The notes under the pieces were generated by a model. The model ran no database searches, was not told the DNA's origin, and worked only from the letters and a program-made list of their open reading frames with translations. From Anniella stebbinsi (Eukaryota > Chordata > Lepidosauria > Squamata > Anniellidae): DNA of 64,000 nt. How positions within the stretch are numbered: position 1 is the stretch's first letter; every line of letters starts with the position of its first letter. Below, in pieces: positions 1-9,591 of this stretch. The stretch lies in contig JARDYH010000002.1 of assembly GCA_029215795.1 (NCBI GenBank), forward strand, positions 44,748,001-44,812,000, in the 5' to 3' direction. The position numbers were made by a program, and so were the translations under genes.

Positions 1-418
1 AAAACACAAAACTGCTGCTAAACCTCAATTCCTTGAAATGAAATGAATAAATAATAAATAAATAAAATACATGTATTTTTTTCTTTCCAGTGGGAACTAC
101 TTATTGGCAAGATTTCTGGAACTTGTGAAGGCCTAAGATGCAATGCCACTTTGATGTCCTGTTGGAGAGACCACTGGAAGGAAGAAGGGAGCAGGATACA
201 TGGAAGACTCTGGACAGTGGAGGGCTAACAAAAGAAGCATTTGGAATAGACTAAGTTTTTCTCAGATTTCAGAACACTCTCAGTACTGGTGGTGGGCACA
301 CTTTTTCGAAATCAAGAATTAGCCCAATCAGAATTGAGATGTGGGGAAGGTTGTCCCTCTCTTCTTAAGATACAAGCAGAGGGAACCAGATCCTCTGAGT
401 GCTTCTATGCCCTTCTTC
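1..418. other. Unassigned non-coding DNA
   Basis: I recognise no gene or repeat family here. A short AAAT-rich run lies near position 45-70. The interval ends at the left target-duplication candidate of the MITE that starts at 419. Confidence 0.5.
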
Positions 419-522
419 CAGTGAAGGCTGGTGGCTCTAATTCTGGAGGGACAGTGATTCCATTCTGTGTTTCAGTTAGAACCAGCCAGAATTCTAAAGG
501 TGCTATCCAAGTTGCTGCACAC

Positions 523-2678
523 TAGGGGTGTGCATCGGATCGGATCCGATCCACGATCCGAATCCGATCCGCCCCAAAATCGGAAAAATCTGATCTGATC
601 TGATCCGACCAACCCTCCAATCCGATCCGATCCGCCGAGGTCCGATCCGGATCGGATTGGATCGGTGGATCGGACGCCATTTTGAATGCTTTTTCCCATA
701 GCAAAGTATTGTTTTACAAAAATGCCTATAACTTTTTCATTTTTAACGATAGAAGGATGAAACATGGGCACATTGTAGACTGGTTAGGGATAGTTATCTG
801 TGAGAAATTTCAGAAAGATTGGTGCATGCAGTTTGTGGCAATTAATTTTTTAATAAATAACCAGGATTACCTATAACTTTGTCATTTTTAAAGTTACACA
901 CATTAAACTTTGCCACATTGTAGGTGATACCTTGGGACCTATGTGTGTGAAATTTCAGAAACATAGGTGCTTGCCTTATGTGGCAATTAATTTTAGAAAA
1001 ATGGGTAGTAGTGGGGTAAATACAGTTATGCCTCCCACTTTTTTATTTTTAAATATACAAACAGGAAACTTGGGCACATTACAGGTAACACTTGGCTTGA
1101 TATGTGTGTGAAATTTCAGAAACATAGGTGCTTGCCTTGTGTGGCAATTAATTTTTGAAACAATGAGGAAAGAAATGCCTATAACTTTTTTATTTTAAAA
1201 GTTAGACATTTGAAAGTTGCTCACTTTGTAGATGGATTAGGTGTAGTTGTCTGTCAGAAATTTCAGAAAGTTAGGTCCAGGCATTTGGTGGCTACGAATT
1301 TTTTAGATTAAAAGTTATAAAAGTTTTTCCACAGAGGCTTCGGCTGTCAATTGCACCCCCCCCCTCTCCCGCCTCCCCCTCCCTTTTTTATCTGTCAAAA
1401 CTCGGAGCTTTTTTAATCTAAAAAATTTGTATCCACCAAATGCCTGGACCTATCATTCTGAAATTTCTGACAGACAACTACCCCTAATCCATCTACAAAG
1501 TGAGCAACTTTCAAACTTCTAACTTTTAAAATAAAAAAGTTATAGGCATTTCTTTCCTCATTGTTTCAAAAATACCTTGCCACTACACGCTTGAAGCTAT
1601 GTTTCTGAAATTTCTCCACATTAGACATACCACTTTGGTTCACATGTGTGATGAATTTTAGTAGCATAGCTTCTAAACCCGTTGGAAACCTGTCCAGGTC
1701 CCCCCAGCTCCTGACAGTATTCTTGAGTTGACAGCCCGTCTTCTGCCCCCCCTTTCCCCTAGAAGAGCTGATGCTGTCAGGCAGCTCTGTCTCCCACCTA
1801 CTCACCCATCCCAGGCGGAGAAGAAGGGGGCGCTGCCTCCTCCTCCTCCGTGCTCGGCTCCTCCGTGCGCTCCCCCTTCGTCTCCGCCTGGGATGGGTGA
1901 ATAGGTGGGAGACAGAGCTGCCTCCTCTCCCTCCGTGCTCGGCTCCTCCGTGCGCGCCCCCTTCGTCTCCACCTGGGATGGGTGAATAGGTGGGAGCCGC
2001 CTCCTCCCCCTCCATCCCTCCGTAAAGTAAAGAAGCCCTCCAGTGCCCATGCCTTTCCCCGAGCCATTGCCTACTGGAGCCCCTTTTCCCATCCCTGAAC
2101 GAAGCCCCCAGACCCAACTTGACAGCATCAGCTCTTCTAGGGGAAAGGGGGGGGCAGAAGACGGGCTGTAAACTCAAGAATACTGTCAGGAGCTGGGGGG
2201 ACCTGGAAAGGGTTCCGAAGGGTTTAGAAGCTATGCTTCTAAAATTCATCACACATGTGAACCAAAGTGGTATGTCTAATGTGGCAAAGTTTCATGTGTG
2301 TAACTTTAAAAATGACAAAGTTATAGGCAATCCTGGGTATTTATTAAAAAATTAATTGCCACAAAATGCATGCACCAATCTTTCTGAAATTTTTCACAGA
2401 TAACTATCCCTAACCAATCTATAATGTGCCCAAGTTTCATCCTTCTATCGTTAAAAATGAAAAAGTTATAGGCATTTTTGTAAAACAATACTTTGCTTTG
2501 GGAAAAAGCATTCAAAATGGTGTCCGATCCGGATCGGACATCCGATCCGCGGATCGGGATCGGGATTGGGTCCGATCCGATCCGACCATCCTCCAATCTG
2601 ATCCAATCCGATCCGACCCCCCAGGTCCGATTCCGATCCGCTATCCGATCTGATCCGGGGGGTCAGTGCACATCCCTA
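523..2678. mobile_element. Compound foldback hAT-like non-autonomous transposon
   Basis: The termini are TAGGGGTGTGCA and its inverted form TGCACATCCCTA, flanked by a perfect 8-bp duplication CTGCACAC (515-522 and 2679-2686). This is the hallmark of hAT transposition. The first and last 150 bp are dense in GGATC/CGATC units. The outer arms (about 523-930 and 2270-2678) are long inverted copies of each other. Inside them, 1130-1320 pairs with 1405-1600, and a third inverted pair spans 1618-2285. The left arm also holds an internal direct duplication (about 938-990 and 1101-1155). No transposase is encoded, so movement must have depended on an enzyme supplied elsewhere. The 228-codon minus-strand reading frame inside it is low-complexity GC-rich sequence and not a credible gene. 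Confidence 0.85.
1618..2285. repeat. Inner inverted repeat with GC-rich hairpin core
   Basis: Arms at about 1618-1780 and 2125-2285 are inverted copies: the segment with AGAAGAGCTGATGCTGTC at 1760 reappears inverted near 2125. Between them lies a GC-rich core in which 1787-1829 pairs with 1875-1918. Part of that core (GTGCTCGGCTCCTCCGTGCG) is then repeated directly near 1937. The segment sits asymmetrically inside the right arm of the larger element, so it may be a separate foldback unit that landed there or was captured. I recognise no family name for it. Confidence 0.65.
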
Positions 2679-2937
2679 CTGCACACTATTCCCAAAATGG
2701 GTTTAGCACCTTGGATAGTACCTTTAGAGCTCTGGCTGATTCTAAATAAAACCCAGAATGGAATCACCTCCCCTCTGAAACTGGAGTCTCCAGTCCCCTC
2801 TACCTTCCTTTCTCTCCTTCCTCAGACCAAATATTGTCTATAGCAAAAGAGCATCCTTCCCTGATTTTGTCTATGTGAGTTTCATTCTGAGTCACCATAC
2901 TGGGATAAAGTGTGGATTTTCCCTCTGCCCCTACAAC

Positions 2938-3280
2938 AGGGGAAATGAATTTGGGTTCTTTCACACAGCACATAGTTAAACTATGGAATTCTCTACCACA
3001 ATACATAGTGCTGGCCACCAATTTGGATGGCTTTAAAGCAGGGTTAGATAAATTCCTGGAAGAGAAGGCTATCAATGGCTACTAGTCCTGATGACTGTGT
3101 GCTACTTCGAGGAGCAAGGCAGTAAGCCTTTCTATACCAGTTACTGGGGAATATGGGTGGGAGAATGTTCTTGGACTTGTGTCCTACTTGTGCATTTCTG
3201 GTCAAGAGCTATGTGAACAGAATGCTGGACTAGATGGGCCCTTGGTCTGATCCAGCATGCCTCTTCTTATGTTCTTATGA
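2938..3280 (+). mobile_element. LINE 3' end, CR1/L3 type
   Basis: The translation of about 2960-3080 reads VKLWNSLP, then TNLDGFKAGLDKFLEE, then a stop. This is the usual carboxyl end of a CR1-clade reverse-transcriptase protein (WNSLP, later FK..LD). The following untranslated part contains CTGGACTAGATGGGCCCTTG and ends in the octamer-like repeat TTCTTATGTTCTTATG, the typical CR1-type 3' terminus. The copy is strongly 5'-truncated, as is normal for this clade. It is a relic with no coding capacity. Confidence 0.8.
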
Positions 3281-3532
3281 GTGAACCATGTAGTAAGCTG
3301 AGGAATGACAGAGGGCATGGCTCATGACATTCTCAGACAGGAGTGAGAGGGACTGTAGAACTAATTACTTCCCTTGTTCCATGGTATTGTTGCCAGATAC
3401 CTAGTACAGAAGTAGGGGCAAGACTACATCAAGGTTCAGATAGCTGTAGATGTGCTAATTAGAGTGACCTTATATCATAATTTGGCCTTTATGTGTGCCA
3501 TGTTCCCCCCCCCCAAAGATTGGCCACCACAT

Positions 3533-3712
3533 CTATAGGAAGCGAATGAAGCTGTCTTTTGCCAAGTCCGATCATTGAGCCATATATTTTTGTTTTGTCT
3601 ACACTGGCAGCAGTTCTCTGGAGATTTTTATCAACCTTTCCTAGAGATGCAAAGAATTCAATCTGGGATTTTCTGCATGCAAAGCACATAATCTACCACT
3701 GTGCTATGGCTA
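3533..3712 (-). mobile_element. tRNA-Ala-derived SINE
   Basis: Read on the minus strand, the head resembles tRNA-Ala with a TGC anticodon. An A-box-like TAGCACAGTGG lies at 3697-3707, the anticodon region GCTTTGCATGC at 3675-3685, and a decayed B box (AGATTGAATTC) near 3655-3666. The body continues with CTCCAGAGAACTGCTGCCAG and a GACAGCTTCATT-like end near 3540, matching the copy at 14938. The promoter boxes are mutated and there is no clear poly(A) tail. It is an old insertion and not a functional tRNA gene. Confidence 0.75.
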
Positions 3713-4689
3713 GGATGGTCACATGCTAAAGAGGACAGGGCTCCTACACCTTTACTAGGTGTATAGAAGATGGATCAGTCATAGCTTGTCATGAAAGGTG
3801 TAACTTGTCCCCTGTTGCATCGTTTGCGCCCTTCCTGTTGCAGTTAAAAGCAAATGTGCTCTCTTATGTGAGATGCTTTAAGCTGTGGAAAGGGTGGTGA
3901 GTCTCAAAATATGTCAAATGCATGCCTAAATTAAGGAGATCTCTACTTCCAGTTGTCATATCCATTACAGAGTGAATCAGGGCTAGGTTTTTACATGAAA
4001 GTAAGTCCCACTGATATCATTAGAGCTTTCTTCAGTGTAAGTAGGCATACATGAATCACAGCCCAAGAGTTCTGTCTTACATTTTAAAAAGGATGGTAGG
4101 AGATGAGAAGGAGAGAATGGGAGGCACCATTGCAGAGATGCAAAAATGGAATGTGTCCTTGAAAAGTTGGAGGAAATCTTTTCATTCCATGACAATCTTC
4201 AGGAGATCTAATAATGGTGTGCTGAGAAATCTGTCAATCCACTGCTTCAACACATATCAGATTAAATGCTTTCATCTCCATCATTATTGCCATAGCATTT
4301 ACTTAGCAGCAGGAGACTATTCATAACTTATGATAACTTTCCCCTCCACTGACATTTCTCTTAATTAGTCTTTTTTTAATGAAAGTGTCTTGCTGAAGAA
4401 GCCAGATTGATAGTCCCAAAAACACACAGCTGATCTATGACGTGTATGCAACAAAGCATATTAATGCCACAAATAGCAGGAACTGTGCAATGTGGTATGC
4501 AAAGCAAAGGTATTTGTTGAAAACCTGTGTTCCCTTCCTCAAGCTGTGGAAAGATGGGATATAAATATTTTCATTCAGGATCAGCATCCACACGTAGCAA
4601 GGTCAGGCACATACAAAGCCCTCCTTGATCTGAACATAGACCTGAACACAATTGGTGGTGACAAATCCATACATTTCTGACCTTGCAAT
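3713..4689. other. Unassigned DNA, one small repeat inside
   Basis: Apart from the short interspersed repeat at 3997-4064, I recognise nothing in this interval. The reading frames at 4051-4326 and 4492-4680 look like chance frames: they have no family motif and no supporting splice context. Confidence 0.45.
3997..4064. repeat. Palindromic interspersed repeat (GTAAGTCCCA family)
   Basis: This contains AAGTAAGTCCCACTGA followed by AAGTAGGCATACATGAATCA. It is a degraded copy of a small foldback repeat whose better copies lie at 15239, 20759, 42735 and 56608. Those share the core CCCATTGAACTCA and a CAATCCTA-like outer sequence. It is non-coding. Confidence 0.5.
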
Positions 4690-4999
4690 GTGTTCAAACA
4701 AATAAACAACTGTTTGGCAATGTGCACACACACACCACACATATATACACATACATACATTTCCAAAATACATTTTAGTCAATGGGTGCATGTGCTAAAA
4801 ATGTGTACATTTTTAAAAGTACACAAAAATGGATACATCAATGTATGCATTATGAACAATATGCATGCATTTTACAGTAAACACACAAGTGGCAAGCTTA
4901 TGTGGAAACTGACAGTTATCAATCAGTTGTTTTTCTTTTTCTTTTTTTAAAAAGTGACAATCTCATTGAGACTGAGATTAACAAATCTGCCCATCCCTA
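4690..4999. mobile_element. AT-rich hAT-like remnant
   Basis: The interval has repeated TGCAT/GTGCACA/ATTTTTAAAA blocks and ends in CCCATCCCTA, the inverted form of the TAGGGATG terminus seen on other elements in the window. Similar AT-rich copies lie at 21780-22051, 39085-39303 and 61780-62177. The left terminus is not identifiable and no target duplication was found, so the boundaries are approximate. Confidence 0.45.
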
Positions 5000-5289
5000 G
5001 ATAAAACAGACTAGTGCCTTGCTTGCTGCCTCCTAGGGTTGAATATAAAGAAAAACATCTTTTAAATGGGCCCTTGCTACAGCAGGGCAAACAGTTACAG
5101 TGGTCTGGGTGGACCCCTTCAAAACGCTCCCCCCTTGTTTCTTGGCAGTGAGAGGAGTGTTGAGCAACTCTAGTGAGGAAATGCTTCCCCAGTTTCTCTG
5201 ATTTAGCATTGCTCTGAAACATGCTTCCCTGAAACATGGAGGACACAAAAGGACAGCGGTGTTCCTTTTTGTGTCACATCAGCTTGAAC

Positions 5290-5474
5290 CAGGGGAGGCT
5301 GGTGGATCCGATGTCAGAGGGGCAGTGAATCCACTGTGGGCTTCAGTCAGAACCAGTCAGAACTCAAAAGGAGTGAATCACCCTGGATAGCTCCTTTAGA
5401 GTTATGACTGGTTCTGAATGAAACCTGGAGCAGATTCACAGCCCCATTGACATTGGAGCCACCAGCCTCCACTG
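5290..5474. mobile_element. Palindromic hAT-like MITE, intact copy
   Basis: The termini CAGGGGAGGCTGGTGG and CCACCAGCCTCCACTG are inverted copies. The 8-bp flanks GCTTGAAC (5282-5289) and GCTTGAAT (5475-5482) match at 7 of 8 positions. The whole 185 bp is one foldback; AACCAGTCAGAACTC near 5350 pairs with GAGTTATGACTGGTT near 5399. It belongs to the same family as the interrupted copy at 419-2802. It encodes nothing. Confidence 0.8.
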
Positions 5475-6431
5475 GCTTGAATTTACCTGTCCCCTTCACC
5501 CAGTAAGTCCGCCAGGGCCAAGATAGTTTGCGGAAGCACCAAGGGTACTTTGCCCGGGGCTCCCTTAAACCCAGAGCCAACTATGTTTTGATTAATAAAC
5601 TAATTCAAAAAATTAATAATAAAAATAAATAAAAAGCTGACTTCCATATTTAGCCTCATAGCACCTAACAATCTTCAACCTGTTTTTGTGTTTAGGAAAT
5701 AAAATATTTTATTCCACTTTTATGTATTTATTTTGGCAATAAACTGTAATATTTATCTGTCCCACTTTATTCAGGAGAAAGGGTTGTAAGTCATATTCAT
5801 TTTAACACTGACCTAAGAGTTGCCTTGGGAGATTTCCCACTGTCAGTTACACATGCAGACAAGGTGTAAAACTCAGTGTCTATTTATGCAGTGTCCTTTT
5901 AATGAACAATGTTGTGATAAGTGCATAAAAAGCTTTGGGGCTTTGAGTATGAGTTGAAGGCATCTTTGTTTGCAAGATGAACCATAGACTAGAGGGGGAG
6001 ACGAACTTTTTTTTTTTTTTTTACCAACACCAAAACATGTTCTGTAAGTATGATCAATACTGTTATCTCAGTTGGTGAGTCACTCTGTACCAAGAGTGAA
6101 TTCCAAGAAGCCCTAATGTCAAGAAAATGAAACAGAGCAGCTGCCGTAGAAGAGCAGGTCAAACACTGAATAACAGTATGTGTCTGGAATAAGACAGAGA
6201 ATGTTATTTCATCTCGCTATCATTAGCATTATGAAGCCAGTTGTTCCACAGAAGTATCTTGAAACAAAAGCTTCAGAGACATCCATATATTTCTATGGTC
6301 GAGGCTTAGTGACAATTCACATTTTGCCCTCTTGATGAAGGAACATGTATATTCATGTTTGTAGTGCTGGCCCTTGGAATTATATAGCAGGATTCTTTCC
6401 TTGATAAATGAATGGTTGCTGATCTTCTTTC
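5475..6431. other. Unassigned AT-rich DNA
   Basis: It holds an AATAA-rich stretch near 5600-5640 and a T run at about 6006-6022. I see no gene, no recognisable transposon and no structural RNA. Some of it may be single-copy intergenic or intronic DNA. Confidence 0.45.
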
Positions 6432-7851
6432 TAGGGGTGTGCATCAGATTGGGTCCGATCCACGATCCGAAGCCGATCCGACCAAAATCAGATAAAATTA
6501 TCTGATTATGATCCCGGCATCTGGATCCTCTGATCTCATCTGAACCGGTCCGGAAGGACCCGATCTGGTTTGGATAAAATTGGAGGATTGGACCTCCTCC
6601 TCCTCCCCCTCGCGCTCCACTCCTTACCTGCCAGGGCCGTCCCCTGCCATCTGTTGCCCCCTTCTACTGAGAAACAGGCTTCACGGCCTGCCTCTCAGTA
6701 GCGCGCCAGGTGATGACGTAACCCAGCATGCTACTGAGAGGCAGTCCGCAAAGCCTTTTTCTCAGTAGAAAGGGGGCAGTGGATGGCAGCGGACAGCCCT
6801 GGCAGGTAAGAAGCGCGAAGGAGGAGGGGGCTTACCTGCCGGGGCTGTCCGCTACTGTCCACTGGCCCCCACAGGCGCCAGCAGATGGCAGTGGACAGCC
6901 CAGGCAGGTAAGAAGGGGGAGGGCCCCCCACTTACCTGCTGGGGCAGCTGCTTCCCTCCGGTATGCCGATCTACTGAGAAACAGGCTTCAGGGCCTAGTT
7001 CTCAGTAGAGTGCCAGATGATTATGTCATCACCTGGTACACTACTAGGGACAGGCCGCGAAGCCTGTATCTCAGTAGATCGGAGTACCGGAAGGAAGCGG
7101 CTGCCCCGGCAGGTGAGGAGCGCAAGGGGGAGGCAGGAGTGGGAACCCACTTACCTGCCAGGGCGGCCACTTCCTTCGGGTGCTCGAATCTACTGAGAAA
7201 CAGGCTTCACAGCCTATCCCTCAGTAGCGCGCCAGGTGATGATGTCATCACCTGGCATGCTACTGAGGGACAGACCACTAAGCCTGTTTCTCAGTAGATT
7301 TGAGCACTGGAGGGAAGTGGCTGCCCCGGCAGGCGAGGAGCACGAGAGGGAAGGCGGGAGGGGGGGCACTAACCTGCCAGGGCGGCCGCTTCCCTCCGGT
7401 GTTCAAATCTACTGAGAAACAGGCTTTGCGGCCTGTTCCTCAGTAGTGCGCCGGGTGATGATATCATCACCTGGCACGCTACGAGGGACAGGCCGCGAAG
7501 CCTGTTTCTCAGTAGATTCGAGCACCGGAGGGAAGAGGCTGCCCTGGCAGGTAAGGAGTGCGAGTGAGGGGGGAGGGACAGGGAGGGGGATTTAGGCCCC
7601 CACTCACCCACGCACTGCCATGTTTTCCCCATAGACTTGCATTGGGGAAAGCTTTCTTTCTCCCAATTCAAGTCTATGGGGAAAACACCAAAACTGGCGG
7701 CCGATCCAAAAATTGGATGTCCGATTTTTGGATCAGGATTGGGTCTAATCTGATCTGAGGGACCTCCAATTTTGTCCTGGCTGATCCAGGACAATGTTGG
7801 AGGTCCCGATCCGGGTCCCGATCCGATCTGGGAGGTCCCTGCACATCCCTA
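6432..7851. mobile_element. hAT-like element built from tandem palindromic modules
   Basis: The termini TAGGGGTGTGCA and TGCACATCCCTA are the same as in the element at 523. They are flanked by a perfect 8-bp duplication CTTCTTTC (6424-6431 and 7852-7859). The interior is unusual: about 107-bp palindromic modules bounded by CTACTGAG and CTCAGTAG lie at 6664-6768, 6971-7077, 7190-7297 and 7409-7515. They are separated by linkers that are themselves inverted repeats around GGCAGGTAAG/CTTACCTGCC. Modules 2, 3 and 4 start exactly 219 bp apart. No transposase is encoded; the 189-codon frame at 6728-7297 reads through the modules and has no domain. Confidence 0.85.
6664..7515. repeat. Four palindromic modules, partly 219-bp tandem
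   Basis: Each module begins CTACTGAGAAACAGGC or close to it, ends in CTCAGTAG and folds back on itself. The centre of each carries a palindrome around GGTGATGA...TCATCACC; in module 1 this reads TGATGACGTAA. The constant 219-bp spacing of the last three modules indicates tandem duplication of module plus linker. The first spacing is 307 bp because its linker is doubled. Confidence 0.8.
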
Positions 7852-8520
7852 CTTCTTTCTCATACTTATCAAGCAAAATCTTTGAATTAATGAAAGGAAG
7901 GCTGAGCGCTAGGGATGTACAGATTTTGATCAATCTGTTCCATCTGTGTTTTGTGGATGTTCAGATGCCTTTGGTTCCATTGGTCATTCATTGACGGAAT
8001 CAGATTTTATGTAGAAGATTTTTGTTCTACTGGCACTAATTCCCACATGTGCACATGTGCTCATCTGCATTAACAAATGCACATTAGCACAAATAGGCTA
8101 ATGAGGATTTATGCAAATCTCCCTAAACATAATAAATAAATAAATAAATAAATGGAAAGTTGCTCAAATCCTTCCGAAATCCACTTTTTCACTCTTTAGC
8201 CTATGGGGCAAAATGCTTATTTGCTGCCTCCTCCTCCTCCTCCTCTTCCTCCTCCTCCTCCTCCTCCTCCTCCTCCTCCTCCTTCTTCTTCTTTTTGGCC
8301 AGTAGTGTTTTATTCTGTGTTTTTGTATGACTAAAGTTACATACAATCCCTGGAAAGTTTTTTAAAATATTGACTACAGAACCCCTGCAACTGGGTAAAT
8401 GCCAATCTGCTGTATAATTTATGGGTTGGAGTCATAGAAATCCAAATCCATTGGAATCCATTGTAGATTTCTCTCATATCCCTGCAAAGGGCACAGTTAT
8501 ATACCTTTTAAGACAGGATA
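7852..8520. other. Repeat debris and simple repeats
   Basis: A lone TAGGGATGTACA terminus lies near 7910, without a visible partner; it may be a truncated hAT-like copy. A TAAA run follows at about 8129-8153 and a pyrimidine triplet array at 8227-8295. The rest is unassigned. Confidence 0.45.
8227..8295. repeat. CCT/CTT triplet microsatellite
   Basis: This is a run of CTC/CCT triplets with a few TTC variants, passing into CTT triplets. The arginine-rich minus-strand frame over it is an artefact of the repeat. Confidence 0.95.
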
Positions 8521-8577
8521 AAAGATCTACAATTCCCAGCATGGCTGGCTGGGGAATGCTGGGAATTGTAGACTTTT
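8521..8577. repeat. Near-perfect hairpin of a small foldback repeat
   Basis: The arms run from AAAGATCTACAATTCCCAGC and its inverted partner GCTGGGAATTGTAGACTTT, with a short loop. A second copy of its right half (GGCTGGGGAATGCTGGGA) lies near 48972-48993, so this is an interspersed repeat. Confidence 0.7.
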
Positions 8578-8907
8578 TTCTTTCTTTCTAAACACAAATA
8601 GGATTGCATCCTTCATCACTTGAAATACCTGAAAATTGACTTGTCCAGAATACTATTTAGTTATTACAAGCATATTCCTGCAACAAGAAAACTTATGGAA
8701 TAGTTAGGGAACAACACTCATATCCATTAATCTTCCTGGGTTAGTGGTGTTTACATTGACCTGTATGTTGTTACTGAGTACCCTGCTTCTAAATTCTCAT
8801 CTGCAAGAATTCCCTTATTGTTGTATGCTGATGATGCTGTGCTGCTTTCATTATCCAGAATAGGCCTAGATATTTTACTATCTGCTTTTACTGCCTATTG
8901 TACTATA
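8578..8907. other. Unassigned DNA
   Basis: I recognise nothing. No frame with a family motif is present. Confidence 0.4.
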
Positions 8908-9055
8908 TTATAATTATTATTATTATTATTATTATTATTTACATTTGTATACTGCCCCATAGCCGAAGCTCTCTGGGCGGTTTCCATAAGATTAATACTT
9001 TTAAAAACAATATACAAAAATTAAAACTGCAAAAACATACAATGAATTAATAGCT
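8908..9055 (-). mobile_element. Retroposon 3' end with AAT tail
   Basis: On the minus strand it reads ACCGCCCAGAGAGCTTCGGC, then a GTATACAAATGTAAAT block and an AAT microsatellite. This is the common reptile retroposon tail pattern of a conserved 3' end followed by a simple-repeat tail. A related copy lies at 22767-22850. The parent LINE or SINE family is not certain, and the 5' part is not recognisable. Confidence 0.55.
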
Positions 9056-9469
9056 AAATTTTATATTATAAGAAGTCTAAGGTCTTCATCTTTAGTAAAA
9101 CTGTAAATGTTACAAATAGGTTATCAATTGTAATGAGACAGAACAAGTTACTCATATGAAATATTTAGGTATTGAAATGCAAGATACAGTTACCTTGATC
9201 TGGACAACAAAAGCAGGCAATTGATTCTGCTAATTGCAGTGAATAGACCATCTTAAGGATGACTTTTTATTTTATGTTTTGAACAAGGAATATGGCCATT
9301 GTATACCTACAGATATACCTACTTGGCTTAACTCACCCTTAGAATTCCATATGGATTTCTGGCATCAACTCTCAGTTGGAAGGAGTTCAACTTATTTTCT
9401 TTAGGTACATGTTTGGGTTTACCAACTGCTGAAGGGAATGCAGCTATATAACTGGAAATGAGTATATAC

Positions 9470-9583
9470 TAGGGGTGTGCACGCCCGAAATTATCATATC
9501 ATATCATTATTGTTAATTGGATGTCCGATAATGACCTTAGCGTATCGTTATCGGACATTTTAATGATATGATACACATCCCTA
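9470..9583. mobile_element. Miniature hAT-like element, 114 bp
   Basis: It runs from TAGGGGTGTGCA to a decayed inverted end ATACACATCCCTA. A perfect 8-bp duplication GTATATAC flanks it (9462-9469 and 9584-9591). The interior is mostly ATCATATC/GATATGAT inverted repeats. It shares its terminus with the large elements at 523 and 6432, so it is probably a minimal member mobilised by the same enzyme. Confidence 0.85.
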
Positions 9584-9591
9584 GTATATAC

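Larger units (their letters stand above)
419..2802. mobile_element. Palindromic hAT-like MITE, split by a later insertion
   Basis: Without the element at 523-2678, the flanks join into a palindromic element of roughly 230 bp. The left half carries CAGTGAAGGCTGGTGG and AACCAGCCAGAATTCTAAAG. The right half carries the inverted counterparts, such as CCTTTAGAGCTCTGGCTG. The same family is seen uninterrupted at 5290-5474, which confirms the order of the parts. Possible target duplications are CCTTCTTC (411-418) and CCTTCCTT (2803-2810), 6 of 8 identical, so this is an old copy. It encodes nothing. Assignment to hAT rests on the 8-bp duplication and the CAG-type terminus and is tentative. Confidence 0.7.

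Noticed and set aside
1566..2252. Longest reading frame (228 codons, minus strand)
   Set aside because: It lies wholly in the GC-rich inverted repeats of the 523-2678 element, is low-complexity and arginine/glycine-rich, and has no domain.
6728..7297. 189-codon frame
   Set aside because: It reads through repeated palindromic modules; the repeated peptide pieces mirror the DNA repeats.
6664..7515. CRISPR-like array (regular repeats and spacers)
   Set aside because: Repeats are long palindromes and the spacers are themselves conserved inverted repeats; the DNA is a vertebrate transposon.
8164..8346. Arginine-rich frame
   Set aside because: It is the minus-strand translation of the CCT microsatellite.
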